Below are positions 18,387 to 27,731 of a stretch of 64,000 bases of DNA, piece by piece. The stretch lies in assembly GCA_947467345.1 (NCBI GenBank), contig CANIHD010000003.1, positions 90,484 through 154,483 on the forward strand, in the 5' to 3' direction. Below the pieces are notes generated by a model. That model saw only the letters and a program-made list of their open reading frames with translations. It made no database searches and was not told where the DNA came from. Source of the stretch: Alphaproteobacteria bacterium (GTDB taxonomy: Bacteria > Pseudomonadota > Alphaproteobacteria > Micropepsales > Micropepsaceae). The translations under genes were made by a program, and so were the position numbers. How positions within the stretch are numbered: the stretch's first letter is position 1; every line of letters begins with the position of its first letter.

Positions 18387-19207
18387 AGCCAGTTCATCCG
18401 CCAGCAGAGATGCGCGCCAGTAGCACGGCCCGTCTGTCCCACCAACCCGATTTGCGTACCCCGGCGCACATGATCGCCCGGTTTCACATCCATGCGGCTG
18501 GTGTGCAGATAAGTGGTGGACACGCCATGCCCATGATCGAGCACCAGCGTATTGCCGGAAAGATAAAGATCTTCGGCCATGCGAACGATAGCCTCAGCGG
18601 GCGCTTTGATGGGCGTGCCCGTCGGCGCCGCGATGTCGATGCCGTAATGCGGCTCGCGCGGTTCGCCGTTGAGAATGCGCTGGGCACCGAACTGTCCGCT
18701 GATGCGCCCCTCAATCGGCCAATCAAACGGATCGAGAAACCATGTCTCGTCGGTGTTGATCAGCCGCGCTTCCGTCACGACTTTCGCGTCGCGGGCAATG
18801 CGGTCCTGAACCTCTTTCGGCGGCGAGACATATTGTTCGGGCAGACCGTTGACGCGTTCGGTGGGAAATTCGCGGGCGCGCGGAATAATAGTTTGCGTTT
18901 CTTCGCGACCGTCCTCGAACATCACGCGCACGGTGAAGGGCTTGGTTTCGTCGCGGCCGAAGCCGAAACAGAATTGTCCGTCCGCGACGCGCAAAGGCGA
19001 CTCGTTCAGCCATGCGCGTGCCCCCGTGCCGGCACGTCCCAATACCAAACCGCCCTGCACAGGTGAGCCGCTAAGCCAAAGCCGTTCACGCTGCGCGAAC
19101 GCCGGCAAACTGAATCCCATCATTCCGAAAGACAGAGCCGCGCCGAAGGCGGCGCCACCGAGGATCATTTCGCGCCGATTGGGGCGGAAAGGATCGGCGC
19201 CGTTCAT
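18332..19207 (-). CDS. M23 family peptidase (peptidoglycan endopeptidase-like), probably Tat-exported
   Basis: A 291-residue LytM/M23 zinc peptidase acting on peptidoglycan cross-links in the periplasm. The zinc motifs are HYGIDIAAPTGTP and HGHGVSTTYLH, with GLVGQTGRATGAHL after them. The start at 19207 overlaps the DUF2093 stop (ATGA), leaving an N-terminus with a twin-arginine-like NRREMILGG and a hydrophobic stretch ending SLPAFA, so Tat export is plausible. The frame continues 27 codons further upstream, through DUF2093, which I judge out of the gene. The 3' end overlaps lpxL on the other strand by 55 bases. Confidence 0.88.
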   Translation of the reverse strand: MNGADPFRPNRREMILGGAAFGAALSFGMMGFSLPAFAQRERLWLSGSPVQGGLVLGRAGTGARAWLNESPLRVADGQFCFGFGRDETKPFTVRVMFEDGREETQTIIPRAREFPTERVNGLPEQYVSPPKEVQDRIARDAKVVTEARLINTDETWFLDPFDWPIEGRISGQFGAQRILNGEPREPHYGIDIAAPTGTPIKAPAEAIVRMAEDLYLSGNTLVLDHGHGVSTTYLHTSRMDVKPGDHVRRGTQIGLVGQTGRATGAHLCWRMNWLQTRLDAALCAVPRSDKA

Positions 19208-19428
19208 CTCGGCACCAGGCCCTTTTCTTCCATGCGCTTGAGCGAAGCGCCGGGGCCTGCATAAGGCTCCTGCAAATCGACGCTCCAATAGCGCAAAGCT
19301 TCAAGCGGAATTTGTGCGCCGGTCACGGCGCAGATCACGTAGGCGCCGGCCCGGACGACACGGAATTCGCCATCGAGATATTCCAGAACGGCGGCCTGGC
19401 CGCCTATGTCGCGTTCGTACTGGCTCAT
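19204..19428 (-). CDS. DUF2093 family small protein
   Basis: A 74-residue cytoplasmic protein of the DUF2093 type (VLEYLDGEFRVVRAGAYVIC, IPLEALRYWSVDLQEPY). Its function is unknown. It lies just downstream of xseA on the same strand (47 bp) and overlaps the M23 peptidase gene by four bases (ATGA), so it is probably part of an xseA-DUF2093-M23 transcription unit. This arrangement is common in alphaproteobacteria. Confidence 0.82.
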   Translation of the reverse strand: MSQYERDIGGQAAVLEYLDGEFRVVRAGAYVICAVTGAQIPLEALRYWSVDLQEPYAGPGASLKRMEEKGLVPR

Positions 19429-19475
19429 GAGTCGATTTTACAGAAGCCGGGGCGGAAATGCCAATTACGTAGGGG

Positions 19476-21053
19476 TCAGAAGAGTTGCCCCTGGCCGGCT
19501 TTAGGTTTGCCCGTTTTCCGCGGTTCCTTACCGCCCCCGGCGCTGGTGGCGACCGCGCCGGCTTCACCGTCGGCGAAGCGTAAAGTCAGGCCCTCGCCCG
19601 CCTTAATGGCGCCGGAGCGTCGCCGGATGCTCCCATCCTCGCCCCGCACCAAAGCGAAGCCGCGTTCCAGCACCGCCCGGTAGCTCACGCTTTCCAGCAC
19701 CCGGGCAGAAGTAACGAGAGACTTCTCCGCCTTCTGCAGGTTCTGCCGATAGGCGCGATCGAGCCGGGTGGAAAGCCGGCTCAAACGTTCACCCCCCCCC
19801 GCAATCTCGGTTTCGATCAGGCGGGGCCGCAGCCGCGTGGAGGCATGAGTGGCCCGTGCCGCATGACGCCTGATATTTTGGATGAGCGCGCCGCGCAGGC
19901 GTTCGGCGGCGCCCGCGTTGCGATCCCGCGCCGCCGCTATTTCGGCGCGAATCAGCTTGGGGCGCAGAAGAGCGCCGGTCCGGGCAAGGTGCGATTGATG
20001 ACGCTGTAAATTTTGAAACAAGGCGCCGCGCAGACGCTCGGCGGAACCGTCAAACCTTTGCCGCGCCAGCGCCAGCAAAGCGTCGGCGCGGGGAAGCGCG
20101 CGGACGAGGCCCTGCAGCGTGCGGCGCCGAGTGTCCATCTGCCGGTTGGTGCCGCGCAAAAGCCGTCCCTGCATCTCGAGTATCGCGCTGACGAGATCAC
20201 GCAACACTGGAACCGCCATTTCGGCGGCCGCTGTTGGGGTGGGCGCCCGCCTATCTGAGGCAAAATCGATCAGCGTCGTGTCGGTCTCGTGGCCGACCGC
20301 GGAGATCAGCGGAATCTCGGACTCCGCTGCCGCCCGCACCACGATTTCCTCGCTAAAGGCGAGCAGGTCTTCGAACGATCCACCGCCGCGCGCGACAATC
20401 AACACATCGGGACGCGGCACACGCCCGCCCGGCGCCAAAGCGTTGAAACCCCTTATGGCCGCGGCGATTTCCCCCGCCGCCTTTTCGCCCTGAACATTCA
20501 CCGGCCACAGCAGCACATGGCGCGGACAACGGTCCGCCAGACGGTGCATGATATCGCGGATAACTGCGCCGGTAGGTGAAGTCACCACGCCAACGATTTG
20601 CGGCAGAAAGGGAATCGGCTTCTTGCGCTCGGCGGCGAACAGGCCCTCGGCGGCCAGCCGCTTCTTGCGGTCCTCCAGCAGCGCCATCAGCGCTCCCAGG
20701 CCGGCAAGCTCCATCTGCTCGACGACGAGCTGGTATTTGGACTGGCCGGGGAAGGTGGTGAGGCGGCCCGTGCACACCACCTCCATGCCCTGCTCCGGCT
20801 TCACCGCGAGGCGGCCCGCATTGCCCTTCCAGACCACCGCGCCGATGACCGCTTTGTCGTCTTTCAGGTCGAAATAATAGTGCCCGCTGGAATGGCGATT
20901 CACGCGGCTCAGCTCGCCCCGGATGCGGACATAGGGAAACGCCTCCTCGACCGTGCGCTTGAGGAGCCCCGAAATCTCGCTGACGCTGTATTCCAGAAGA
21001 TTGCCGCCGGGGCGCATCGGCCCGCCGGCCGGCAAAGGGGTTTCGTCGCTCAT
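19476..21053 (-). CDS. xseA: Exodeoxyribonuclease VII large subunit
   Basis: XseA and XseB form exonuclease VII, which degrades single-stranded DNA. The 525-residue protein has an N-terminal OB-fold (EYSVSEISGLLKRTVEEAF, VRIRGELSR), the catalytic domain (GVVTSPTGAVIRDI, ARGGGSFEDLLAF, AVGHETDTTLIDF) and a long helical C-terminus. The C-terminal part contains a near-duplicate segment, RLRGALFQNLQRH and RLRGALIQNIRRH, each followed by an LRP(K/R)LI stretch. The ATG at 21053 is chosen over an open extension of 43 codons that would run into purD. xseB is 20 kb away. A run of nine C at 19792-19800 encodes GGG and is a possible slippage point. Confidence 0.93.
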   Translation of the reverse strand: MSDETPLPAGGPMRPGGNLLEYSVSEISGLLKRTVEEAFPYVRIRGELSRVNRHSSGHYYFDLKDDKAVIGAVVWKGNAGRLAVKPEQGMEVVCTGRLTTFPGQSKYQLVVEQMELAGLGALMALLEDRKKRLAAEGLFAAERKKPIPFLPQIVGVVTSPTGAVIRDIMHRLADRCPRHVLLWPVNVQGEKAAGEIAAAIRGFNALAPGGRVPRPDVLIVARGGGSFEDLLAFSEEIVVRAAAESEIPLISAVGHETDTTLIDFASDRRAPTPTAAAEMAVPVLRDLVSAILEMQGRLLRGTNRQMDTRRRTLQGLVRALPRADALLALARQRFDGSAERLRGALFQNLQRHQSHLARTGALLRPKLIRAEIAAARDRNAGAAERLRGALIQNIRRHAARATHASTRLRPRLIETEIAGGGERLSRLSTRLDRAYRQNLQKAEKSLVTSARVLESVSYRAVLERGFALVRGEDGSIRRRSGAIKAGEGLTLRFADGEAGAVATSAGGGKEPRKTGKPKAGQGQLF

Positions 21054-21102
21054 GCCGCGATGATACAGCGCTTCCTCAATCCTGCCAGTCGGGTGACGCA
21101 CC

Positions 21103-22380
21103 GTGAACATCTTGCTTGTCGGATCCGGAGGACGCGAACACGCGCTGGCCTGGGCGTTTAGCGCCAGCCCGCTTGTTTCCAAGCTCTATTGCGCGCCCGG
21201 CAATGCCGGCATGGCGAACATCGCCGAATGCGTACCGATCGATGCCATGGCTTTGGAGCGGCTGGCCGCGTTCGCCAAAGAAAAACGAATCGATTTTGCG
21301 GTGATCGGGCCGGAGGGTCCGCTGGTTGCCGGGCTCGCGGACATTCTGGAAGCGGCAGGCATCCGCACATTCGGACCCAGCGCGGCAGCCGCCGTACTGG
21401 AAGGCTCGAAGGGCTACGTCAAAGACCTCTGCGCCGAATACGGCATTCCGACGGCCGCGTATAAAAGATGCGCTAGCGCCGCCGAAGCGAAAGCCTATGC
21501 GCGCACGCAAAGCCTTCCGCTGGTCGTTAAGGCCGACGGCCTCGCCGCCGGCAAGGGCGTCGTCATCGCGGAAACTGTCGCCGAAGTAGACGCCGCCATC
21601 GAATCCATGTTCGGCGGTACGTTCGGAGCCGCGGGCGAAGAATTGGTGATCGAAGAATTCATGGTCGGCGAGGAAGCGAGTTTTTTCGCGCTGACCGACG
21701 GCGTCAATATTCTGCCGCTCGCAGGCGCGCAGGATCACAAGCGCGTCTTCGACGGCGACAAAGGCCCCAACACCGGCGGCATGGGCGCCTACTCGCCCGC
21801 GCCCGTGCTAACGCCCGACATACAGCAAGAGATCGTCAGCCGCATCGTGCAGCCAACGGTCGATGCGATGCGGCGGCGCGGCACGCCCTATATCGGCGTT
21901 CTCTACGCAGGCCTGATGATTACCGCGCAAGGCCCTAAATTGATCGAATATAATTGCCGTTTCGGCGATCCCGAATGTCAGGTTCTGGTCTTGCGCCTCA
22001 AATCCGATCTTCTGCCGGCGCTGATCGCCGCGCGCGACCGGCTTCTCGATACAGTCGATTTACGCTGGCACGACGACGTGGCGATCACCGTCGTCATGGC
22101 CGCGAGAGGCTATCCGGGCACGTATAGCAAAGGCACCGAAATTCGCGGGCTCGACCAAGCGGGCGAGATCGAGGGCGTCGAGATTTTCCATGCGGGCACG
22201 GAAGCCCGCGGCGGAAGAATCCTAGCGACTGGGGGGCGCGTTCTGAATGTGTGCGCCACCGGCATCGACATTGGCGAAGCGCGGGCGCGCGCCTATGAGG
22301 CCGTTGCACGCATCGATTGGCCGGAAGGATTTTGCCGCAGTGATATTGGCTGGCGCGCAGTAGCAAGGGGCCTGGCCTGA
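21103..22380 (+). CDS. purD: Phosphoribosylamine-glycine ligase
   Basis: PurD (GARS) makes glycinamide ribonucleotide in purine synthesis, an ATP-grasp enzyme. Clear blocks are [14 protein letters not shown] at the N-terminus, [28 protein letters not shown], the [13 protein letters not shown] loop and [12 protein letters not shown]. Length 425 is normal. It is divergent from xseA across 49 bp. Its stop overlaps the start of the PAP2 gene by one base (TGATG), so the two are probably co-translated. Confidence 0.97.
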   Translation: MNILLVGSGGREHALAWAFSASPLVSKLYCAPGNAGMANIAECVPIDAMALERLAAFAKEKRIDFAVIGPEGPLVAGLADILEAAGIRTFGPSAAAAVLEGSKGYVKDLCAEYGIPTAAYKRCASAAEAKAYARTQSLPLVVKADGLAAGKGVVIAETVAEVDAAIESMFGGTFGAAGEELVIEEFMVGEEASFFALTDGVNILPLAGAQDHKRVFDGDKGPNTGGMGAYSPAPVLTPDIQQEIVSRIVQPTVDAMRRRGTPYIGVLYAGLMITAQGPKLIEYNCRFGDPECQVLVLRLKSDLLPALIAARDRLLDTVDLRWHDDVAITVVMAARGYPGTYSKGTEIRGLDQAGEIEGVEIFHAGTEARGGRILATGGRVLNVCATGIDIGEARARAYEAVARIDWPEGFCRSDIGWRAVARGLA

Positions 22381-23000
22381 TGCTGCTGTGGCTCAGCCTC
22401 GCGCTGCTCGCGGCCGGCATTCCTCTGCTGTTGGTGGACCGCAAAGCGGCGCGCTATTTCCGTGACCATGTGCAACCGCCTTTGCTGCCAATTCTGGTCA
22501 AAACAACAGATCTGGCAAAGGGAATTGTCTGGATCGTCTGCATCGCGCTGCTTTATCTCGGCACGCTCGTTACGATTGCATTTATTGGTGAGCAGCCGAA
22601 TTTGCGCTGGGCGAATGATGTTGCGTTGTCGTTGCTGGCGAGCTTTGTAGTCGGCAGCATCGCTCTTCACACGGTGAAATTATTTCTCGGACGCCGGCGC
22701 CCGCGCGACGATTTCGAGCACGGGCTTTACGGCTTCGTCTTATTCACCTGGACCTTGCAATATAATTCATTCCCGTCCGGCCATGCGCTGACCATCGTGA
22801 CCTTAGCCACTTGGGCGACGGCTCTGTGGCCGTCTCTCGCGCCACTCTGGTTCGCCGTCGCGATTTATCTCAGTCTCTCACGCGCGCTTCTGGCAGTGCA
22901 TTTCCTGAGCGATGTGGTGATCGGCGCGGCTATCGGTATGATCGCCACGCGAGAGACCATGGTGCTGTTGTTTCCGCAGCTGACGCCGTCCTGGTTTTAA
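22380..23000 (+). CDS. PAP2 superfamily membrane phosphatase
   Basis: A 206-residue inner-membrane phosphatase with the three PAP2 motifs: KLFLGRRRPRD (motif 1), PSGHAL (motif 2) and SRALLAVHFLSD (motif 3, catalytic His). About five to six hydrophobic segments surround them. Such enzymes remove phosphate from lipids such as undecaprenyl diphosphate, phosphatidylglycerol phosphate or lipid A. The substrate cannot be told here. It is coupled to purD by a one-base overlap, with no obvious functional link. Confidence 0.88.
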   Translation: MLLWLSLALLAAGIPLLLVDRKAARYFRDHVQPPLLPILVKTTDLAKGIVWIVCIALLYLGTLVTIAFIGEQPNLRWANDVALSLLASFVVGSIALHTVKLFLGRRRPRDDFEHGLYGFVLFTWTLQYNSFPSGHALTIVTLATWATALWPSLAPLWFAVAIYLSLSRALLAVHFLSDVVIGAAIGMIATRETMVLLFPQLTPSWF

Positions 23001-23028
23001 GCTCATAGGATGTGAAGTGCGCGCCGCC

Positions 23029-23185
23029 TTTCCTCCCCCGTTTACGGGGGAGGTGTCTGCCAGGCAGACGGAAGGGGGAAGCCATTTATTCCGTCGCTTT
23101 AGATACGCAGCGTTTGCGTCCCGCCCCCTCCGCCTCACCGGCATTTCGCCGGCTCGGCACCTCCCCCGCTTCGCGAGGGAGGAAA
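23029..23185. repeat. Palindromic intergenic repeat element with inverted ends
   Basis: A 157-bp segment between the PAP2 gene and the frameshifted gene. Each end carries a GC-rich hairpin (CCTCCCCCG...CGGGGGAGG), at 23029-23055 and 23158-23185, and the two ends are inverted copies of one another. The interior has a second, weaker inverted pair (GACGGAAGGGGG with CCCCCTCCGCC). This is the look of a MITE-like or REP-like alphaproteobacterial intergenic repeat. As an RNA it could fold into one long branched hairpin and may also end transcription between the convergent genes. Confidence 0.65.
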
Positions 23186-23217
23186 GAAATCGGCGCGGGA
23201 CCGAAGGTCGATTAAAT

Positions 23218-24242
23218 CTAAGCCGGCAGAGCGTCGGGCTCTTCACTGTTGTGGATAGAGAAGACGGCGTTCAGGCCGAATGGCTCAAGATCGACCTGCC
23301 ATTCGAGAGTGCCCCGTTTGATATCGAAGCAAGCGACCCGCGTGGACAGCGGATACCAGGGCTTAGAATTTCCCAGCGGTAAACAACCGAGACGCTCGCG
23401 AATCCAGATCAGTTTTTCACGCGTCTTGGTTTCGCGCACCCGCGTGAAGCCAATTAGGACGCGATCGTCCGACAGAATTTTGATGCCGCGGCACCATCCG
23501 AGCGGACGGCCGTCCGGCGTGTTGGTGAGAACGTTCAGATTGACCCGCGCATGCACCTGCCCGCGCTTCCAATCGTAGATGACGATGTCGCCGGTCACGA
23601 CAGTGAAATAGACAAGATCGCCGCGCACATGCCCGTCATGGATGTATCCGATATCAACTGGGATACGCTTTCCCATATCTTCCAGACACACGGCATCCAA
23701 CGTGTCGCAGCGCGTCGTCCAGATTTGATCTTCTAATGCGAAGACGAAATTCGGGTGGGCGATATGGGGCTTGGTTGTGGGAGTTTGCGGTAGTCTATGT
23801 CGCGCGAGAAACGCGTCCACAGCGGATCGCCCATCACATCCCATTCGCGCAGGACTTCGCCATTGTCTGTCATCTCGACAACCATATCGAGACCGGTGAC
23901 CGCCACCAGAATTGTGCCGCGCGCAGAGGGCGTGACGTGATGGATGTCGTTGAAGCACGGCAGCGAGACATAATGCGTGCGGCGGAAATCCGGCACGCTG
24001 TAAGCCATCACTTCGGTCTGCGTGCAGAGCCACAGACGATCACCGGTGAAGGTTCCGGCTTTAAACAGAATTGAGGGTTCGTTGTCGGGGCAGGCCTCGG
24101 GCGGCGAAATCACGTCGAGGCAGGTTTCGGCCTTGCCGGTTTCTGTATCGAGCGCGAGAACGACGGCGCGCTCAAAGCCGCTCCATTCACTGGCTTTCAC
24201 GTTGGCCCTGGAGCGGCCGCCTACGATGAAAAGCCTAGACAT
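23218..24242 (-). pseudogene. Predicted propeller-like protein gene, interrupted by a frameshift
   Basis: Two reading frames make one continuous protein-like sequence of about 341 residues. The first part runs from ATG 24242 (MSRLFIVGGRSRANVK) to about 23775 near SRDIDYRKL, then meets a stop at 23733. The second part, one frame back, continues with TTKPHIAHPNFVFALEDQIW to the stop at 23218. The joined length fits one gene, so a single-base loss (or sequencing error) near 23770-23785 is the simplest explanation. Repeated short beta-like segments (FNDIHHVTPSARGTILVAVT, WTTRCDTLDAV, GDLVYFTVVTGDIVIYDW) suggest a propeller fold. I do not recognise the family. It lies just downstream of tadA on the same strand. 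Confidence 0.7.
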
Positions 24243-24245
24243 GAA

Positions 24246-24710
24246 TCAGCCGCGCCGGGCGCGAAAGAAATCCGTCAATACACGGCCCGAGGCAATCGAA
24301 TCTCCGCCACGCGACACTTGCGGCCGGTGATGGCACGTCGGCTGCTCGAAGAATTTGGGGCCGTGTTCCACCGCGCCACCTTTGGGATCGGCCGCCGCAT
24401 AAACAAGCCGCGCGACGCGGGCCAAGCTGATGGCGCCGGCGCACATGGCGCAGGGCTCAAGCGTTACATAAAGCGTTGTGCCGATCAGGCGCTCATTGCC
24501 GATCTGAGCAGCGCCCTCCCGCAACACCAGGATTTCGGCATGGGCCGTGGGGTCTTTCAGCTCCACAATGCGATTGCCGCTGCGCGCCATGACGCTTTCG
24601 TCCGGCGCAACCAGAACCGCGCCAACGGGGACTTCACCCCGGGCCGCAGCCGCCTTGGCCTCTTCCAGGGCAAGCTGGAAATTGAAAAGATCGGACTCCA
24701 TTTGCCACAT
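24246..24710 (-). CDS. tadA: tRNA-specific adenosine deaminase
   Basis: TadA converts adenosine 34 of tRNA-Arg(ACG) to inosine. The zinc-site residues are seen as HAE (57-59) and PCAMC (Cys87, Cys90), separated as in the family. Length about 154 is typical. The start is taken at 24710 (MWQMESDLF); ATG 24701 (MESDLF) is equally possible. It is divergent from the pseudouridine synthase gene, 59 bp away, and three bases upstream of the frameshifted gene on its own strand. Confidence 0.94.
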   Translation of the reverse strand: MWQMESDLFNFQLALEEAKAAAARGEVPVGAVLVAPDESVMARSGNRIVELKDPTAHAEILVLREGAAQIGNERLIGTTLYVTLEPCAMCAGAISLARVARLVYAAADPKGGAVEHGPKFFEQPTCHHRPQVSRGGDSIASGRVLTDFFRARRG

Positions 24711-24769
24711 GACTTGCCTATATCGAACGGTCACAGTACCGGAACACCGCCACCAACTGGGTCATAACA

Positions 24770-25534
24770 TTGGCATTGGACGAGGAAAACAGCGGAGACG
24801 GACTTGAACGCATCGCCAAGGTGATGGCGCGGGCGGGCGTCTGTTCGCGCCGCGACGCGGAAAAGCTGATCGCCGAGGGTCGCGTAGCCATTGCCGGAAA
24901 GAAGGTTACCGCGCCCGGGACCAAAGTTGCGCCCGACGCCGTCATCACGGTGGACGGCAAACTCATTCCAATGGCCGACGCCACGCGCCTGTGGCGCTAT
25001 CACAAACCCGCTGGACTGGTCACCTCGCATCGCGATCCCGAAGGGCGCCCCACGGTGTTCGCCAGCCTGCCGCGCGGCCTGCCGCGCGTGGTCTCGGTGG
25101 GCCGGCTCGATATCAATTCGGAAGGGCTGCTGCTGCTCACCAATGATGGCGAGCTGGCGCGGCGTTTGGAACTGCCGGCGCAAGGATGGGTGCGCCGTTA
25201 CCGCGTGCGCCTGTTCGGCCAGGTGACGCAAGAAGATCTCGACAGACTGTCGGAAGGGCGCACCGTCGATGGCGTGCGCTACGGTGCCGTCACCGCCGAA
25301 TTGGAACGCGCCAAAGGCCCCTATGCGTGGGCAACCGTATCACTGAAAGAGGGCAAGAACCGCGAGGTCAAGCGGCTGATGGAAAATCTGGGGCTGAAAG
25401 TGGCGCGCCTTATCCGCGTCAGCTTTGGCCCGTTTCATCTCGGCCAATTGGCGGAGAGCGCGGTCGACGAAATCGCCGGAAAGGTCTGGCGCGAGCAGCT
25501 CGGTGTCGCACGCCCGAAGCGAACGCGGGAATGA
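24770..25534 (+). CDS. rluB: rRNA pseudouridine synthase, RluB-like
   Basis: A 254-residue pseudouridine synthase with an N-terminal S4 domain (ERIAKVMARAGVCSRRDAEK) and the catalytic block VGRLDINSEGLLLLTNDGE, where the Asp after GRL is the nucleophile. The C-terminal block GKNREVKRLMENLGLKVARL is typical of RluB/RluE/RluF-type enzymes. The RluB assignment (23S U2605) is the best fit for a protein with an S4 domain. No ATG precedes the S4 domain, so TTG at 24770 is used; TTG at 24776 would serve as well. Confidence 0.87.
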   Translation: MALDEENSGDGLERIAKVMARAGVCSRRDAEKLIAEGRVAIAGKKVTAPGTKVAPDAVITVDGKLIPMADATRLWRYHKPAGLVTSHRDPEGRPTVFASLPRGLPRVVSVGRLDINSEGLLLLTNDGELARRLELPAQGWVRRYRVRLFGQVTQEDLDRLSEGRTVDGVRYGAVTAELERAKGPYAWATVSLKEGKNREVKRLMENLGLKVARLIRVSFGPFHLGQLAESAVDEIAGKVWREQLGVARPKRTRE

Positions 25535-25537
25535 AGC

Positions 25538-26764
25538 GTGGAAAGCACCACGAGCAAGAATGCCATTCGCGCCGCCAACGAAGCGCTGATGCGCGGAAAT
25601 CTGCCCCTTGCTGATCTCATCGCGCAAGAATTATTGCGCGCTGAACCAGGCAACGCATTTGCGTTCAATGTGGTGGGAATTGTCGCCGCGCGGCTGGGCT
25701 CGCGTGACGAAGCCATAGCGCATTTCAAGCGGGCGCTTGCTGCGGCGCCCTATCTCCAAACCGCGCGTGACAATCTTCAAAGCGCGACCGCCGCCCTTCC
25801 GTCACCGCACATGCCAAAAGCGGATCGTTATTTGCTCATTGAAGCGTGGGGTTCTGGCTTTTGGGCCGATGTGAACCACGCGCTCGGAAGCCTGTTGCTG
25901 GCGGAAATAACGGGACGCACACCGATTACGTCATGGGGCGCGAACAGCCTGTTTTCGGACGGAAGCAGCAATGATGCATTCCGTTTTTTCTTTCGTCCCG
26001 TCTCCGACCTCACGCGTGCCGACATCCCGAAATTGGGTGCTGCCGATATCTTCCCACCCGGAAAATCGGCGCTGCGAGACAATGCAGTGAAGATGCGGGA
26101 ACAAGGACCCGCAGGAATTTATTTCCTGAACCGTCCTGAGACGCTCGCGGTGAGCGACTACTATGTCGGCGTCATTGATCTCTTGCCGTGGATTCCGGCG
26201 AGCCATGCGATGCACGCTAAGCCCATCGACAATATCTATCGCTACCTCAAGGAAAAATATCTGCAGCCCGTCGTAGAGGTTGCCGACGATATCGAGAATT
26301 TCTGCAGCACTCGCATTCGCGGACGGCAAACCATTGCGGTGCATGTCAGGGGCTCGGACAAAGTAACCGAATTCATCGGCCTCGATCGTTTCAACGAGAG
26401 CTATTTTGCGCTTCTGGACGCCGAACCGCACGACACTCAGATTTTCCTGCTCACGGAGGATGCGCGTCTTCTGCAGGCATTCCGCGAACGCTACGGTGCG
26501 CGGGTGATCGCCACCGATTCTTTGCGCACGGCCATCGACACTGGACCGCACAATGTTGCTGGAATGGATAAGATGCGTTTGGGTCGTGAGGTTCTTGCCG
26601 ATGTTTTCATCGCACTGGAATGCGACCGCTTCCTCGGCAATGGGCGCTCGAACGTGTCGGCAAGCATCGAGATATTGAAGGATTGGAAGGGCAATGCGCG
26701 ACTGCTGGCGCCATCGCAATTGCGCGAGCCCAATCTCTACCTCCACGGATTCCGGCAGGTCTAA
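25538..26764 (+). CDS. TPR protein fused to a fucosyltransferase-like glycosyltransferase domain
   Basis: A 408-residue protein starting at GTG 25538, three bases past the rluB stop. Residues about 10-75 form helical TPR-like repeats (LPLADLIAQELLRAEPGN, DEAIAHFKRALAAAPYL). The remainder resembles GT-B fucosyltransferases of the NodZ/O-FucT group: TIAVHVRGSDKV is the HxRxxD-type donor loop, and DRFLGNGRSNVSASIEIL resembles the C-terminal donor-binding block. It probably glycosylates a polysaccharide or protein. Donor and acceptor cannot be told. There is no membrane segment or signal peptide. Confidence 0.65.
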   Translation: MESTTSKNAIRAANEALMRGNLPLADLIAQELLRAEPGNAFAFNVVGIVAARLGSRDEAIAHFKRALAAAPYLQTARDNLQSATAALPSPHMPKADRYLLIEAWGSGFWADVNHALGSLLLAEITGRTPITSWGANSLFSDGSSNDAFRFFFRPVSDLTRADIPKLGAADIFPPGKSALRDNAVKMREQGPAGIYFLNRPETLAVSDYYVGVIDLLPWIPASHAMHAKPIDNIYRYLKEKYLQPVVEVADDIENFCSTRIRGRQTIAVHVRGSDKVTEFIGLDRFNESYFALLDAEPHDTQIFLLTEDARLLQAFRERYGARVIATDSLRTAIDTGPHNVAGMDKMRLGREVLADVFIALECDRFLGNGRSNVSASIEILKDWKGNARLLAPSQLREPNLYLHGFRQV

Positions 26765-26774
26765 GCGCGCGCCC

Positions 26775-27731
26775 CTAAGAACGTGCCAGTGGCGGCGGAA
26801 GCTCGGCCCCGTGCGGATCGAGATGGATCAATATTTCCGCAGCGGGAAATGCTGTGAGCAGCGCGGCCTCTATCTTATCGCTGACCTCATGCGCGTTCGC
26901 GAGCGTCATTGCCGGATCCATCTCCACATGAAGCTGCAGGAAGGTTTGAGTGCCTGCCGTTCGAGTGCGTAAATCGTGAAGCCCGCGCACTTGCTCAAAG
27001 CCGAGCACAATGGATTTGATCCGCTGCCGTTCTTCCTCTGGCAGTTCGTGATCCATCAATTGATCGAGTGACGCACGCAAGATTTGCCAGGCGCTAACGG
27101 CCAGAACGCCTGCGATGCCGAGACCAATCAGCGGATCGGCGATATGCCAACCCAGGTTGGTGGAGAGCACAATGGCGACAATCACGCCCAGATTGGTCAG
27201 AAGATCGCCGAAATAATGCAGATAGTCGGACGAGATTGCGAGGGACTTGGTCTCGCGCACAACGCGGCGTTGATAGGTGATAAGCGCGAACGTCAGCACA
27301 ATCGAAACGATCATGACGGCAATCGCAGCCCATCCGAAATCCAGCGGCAGTGGATTCAGCAGACGTCCGAAAGCCTCGCTGACTAGAAAGAGCATCGAGC
27401 CGACAACGAGGAGACCTTGCGCCATTCCGGCAATGGCTTCGGCCTTGCCGTGACCGAAACGATGCTGCTGATCGGCAGGCACTAAGGATTGACGCACGGC
27501 AATGAGATTTCCTGCCGACGCCAGAAAATCAATGGCGGAATCCACCAGCGACGCCAGCATGGCCACCGAACCAGACAGCAGGAACGCTGCGCTCTTCGCT
27601 GCAATCAAAACGGCGGACACACACACGGACGCGATGGCCGCCCGCGTCATGAGGCGTGCATCGGTTTGCGCCCGTCCGCGCTGAGAAACCGTGGAATGTT
27701 TGGGCGCAGATGTCCCGCGCATCACCGTCAT
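26775..27731 (-). CDS. Cation diffusion facilitator family metal exporter
   Basis: A 318-residue CDF transporter, which exports Zn, Fe or similar divalent metals in exchange for protons. Metal-site pairs are visible in TM2 (VDSAIDF, D-x3-D) and TM5 (HYFGD, H-x3-D), matching the FieF pattern. A cytoplasmic C-terminal domain follows ([20 protein letters not shown]). The H-x3-D in TM5 is the pattern usually seen in Zn/Fe transporters. The ATG at 27731 overlaps the pdxH stop by four bases (27728-27731), so the two are translationally coupled. Confidence 0.9.
   Translation of the reverse strand: MTVMRGTSAPKHSTVSQRGRAQTDARLMTRAAIASVCVSAVLIAAKSAAFLLSGSVAMLASLVDSAIDFLASAGNLIAVRQSLVPADQQHRFGHGKAEAIAGMAQGLLVVGSMLFLVSEAFGRLLNPLPLDFGWAAIAVMIVSIVLTFALITYQRRVVRETKSLAISSDYLHYFGDLLTNLGVIVAIVLSTNLGWHIADPLIGLGIAGVLAVSAWQILRASLDQLMDHELPEEERQRIKSIVLGFEQVRGLHDLRTRTAGTQTFLQLHVEMDPAMTLANAHEVSDKIEAALLTAFPAAEILIHLDPHGAELPPPLARS

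Noticed and set aside
19792..19800. Phase variation at the C9 tract in xseA
   Set aside because: Exonuclease VII is not a usual phase-variable function and nothing shows variation; kept only as a note for read checking.
23218..24242. Programmed -1 frameshifting as an explanation for the broken propeller-like gene
   Set aside because: The direction would fit, but no slippery heptamer or following pseudoknot was visible at the join, so a base deletion or a sequencing error is simpler.
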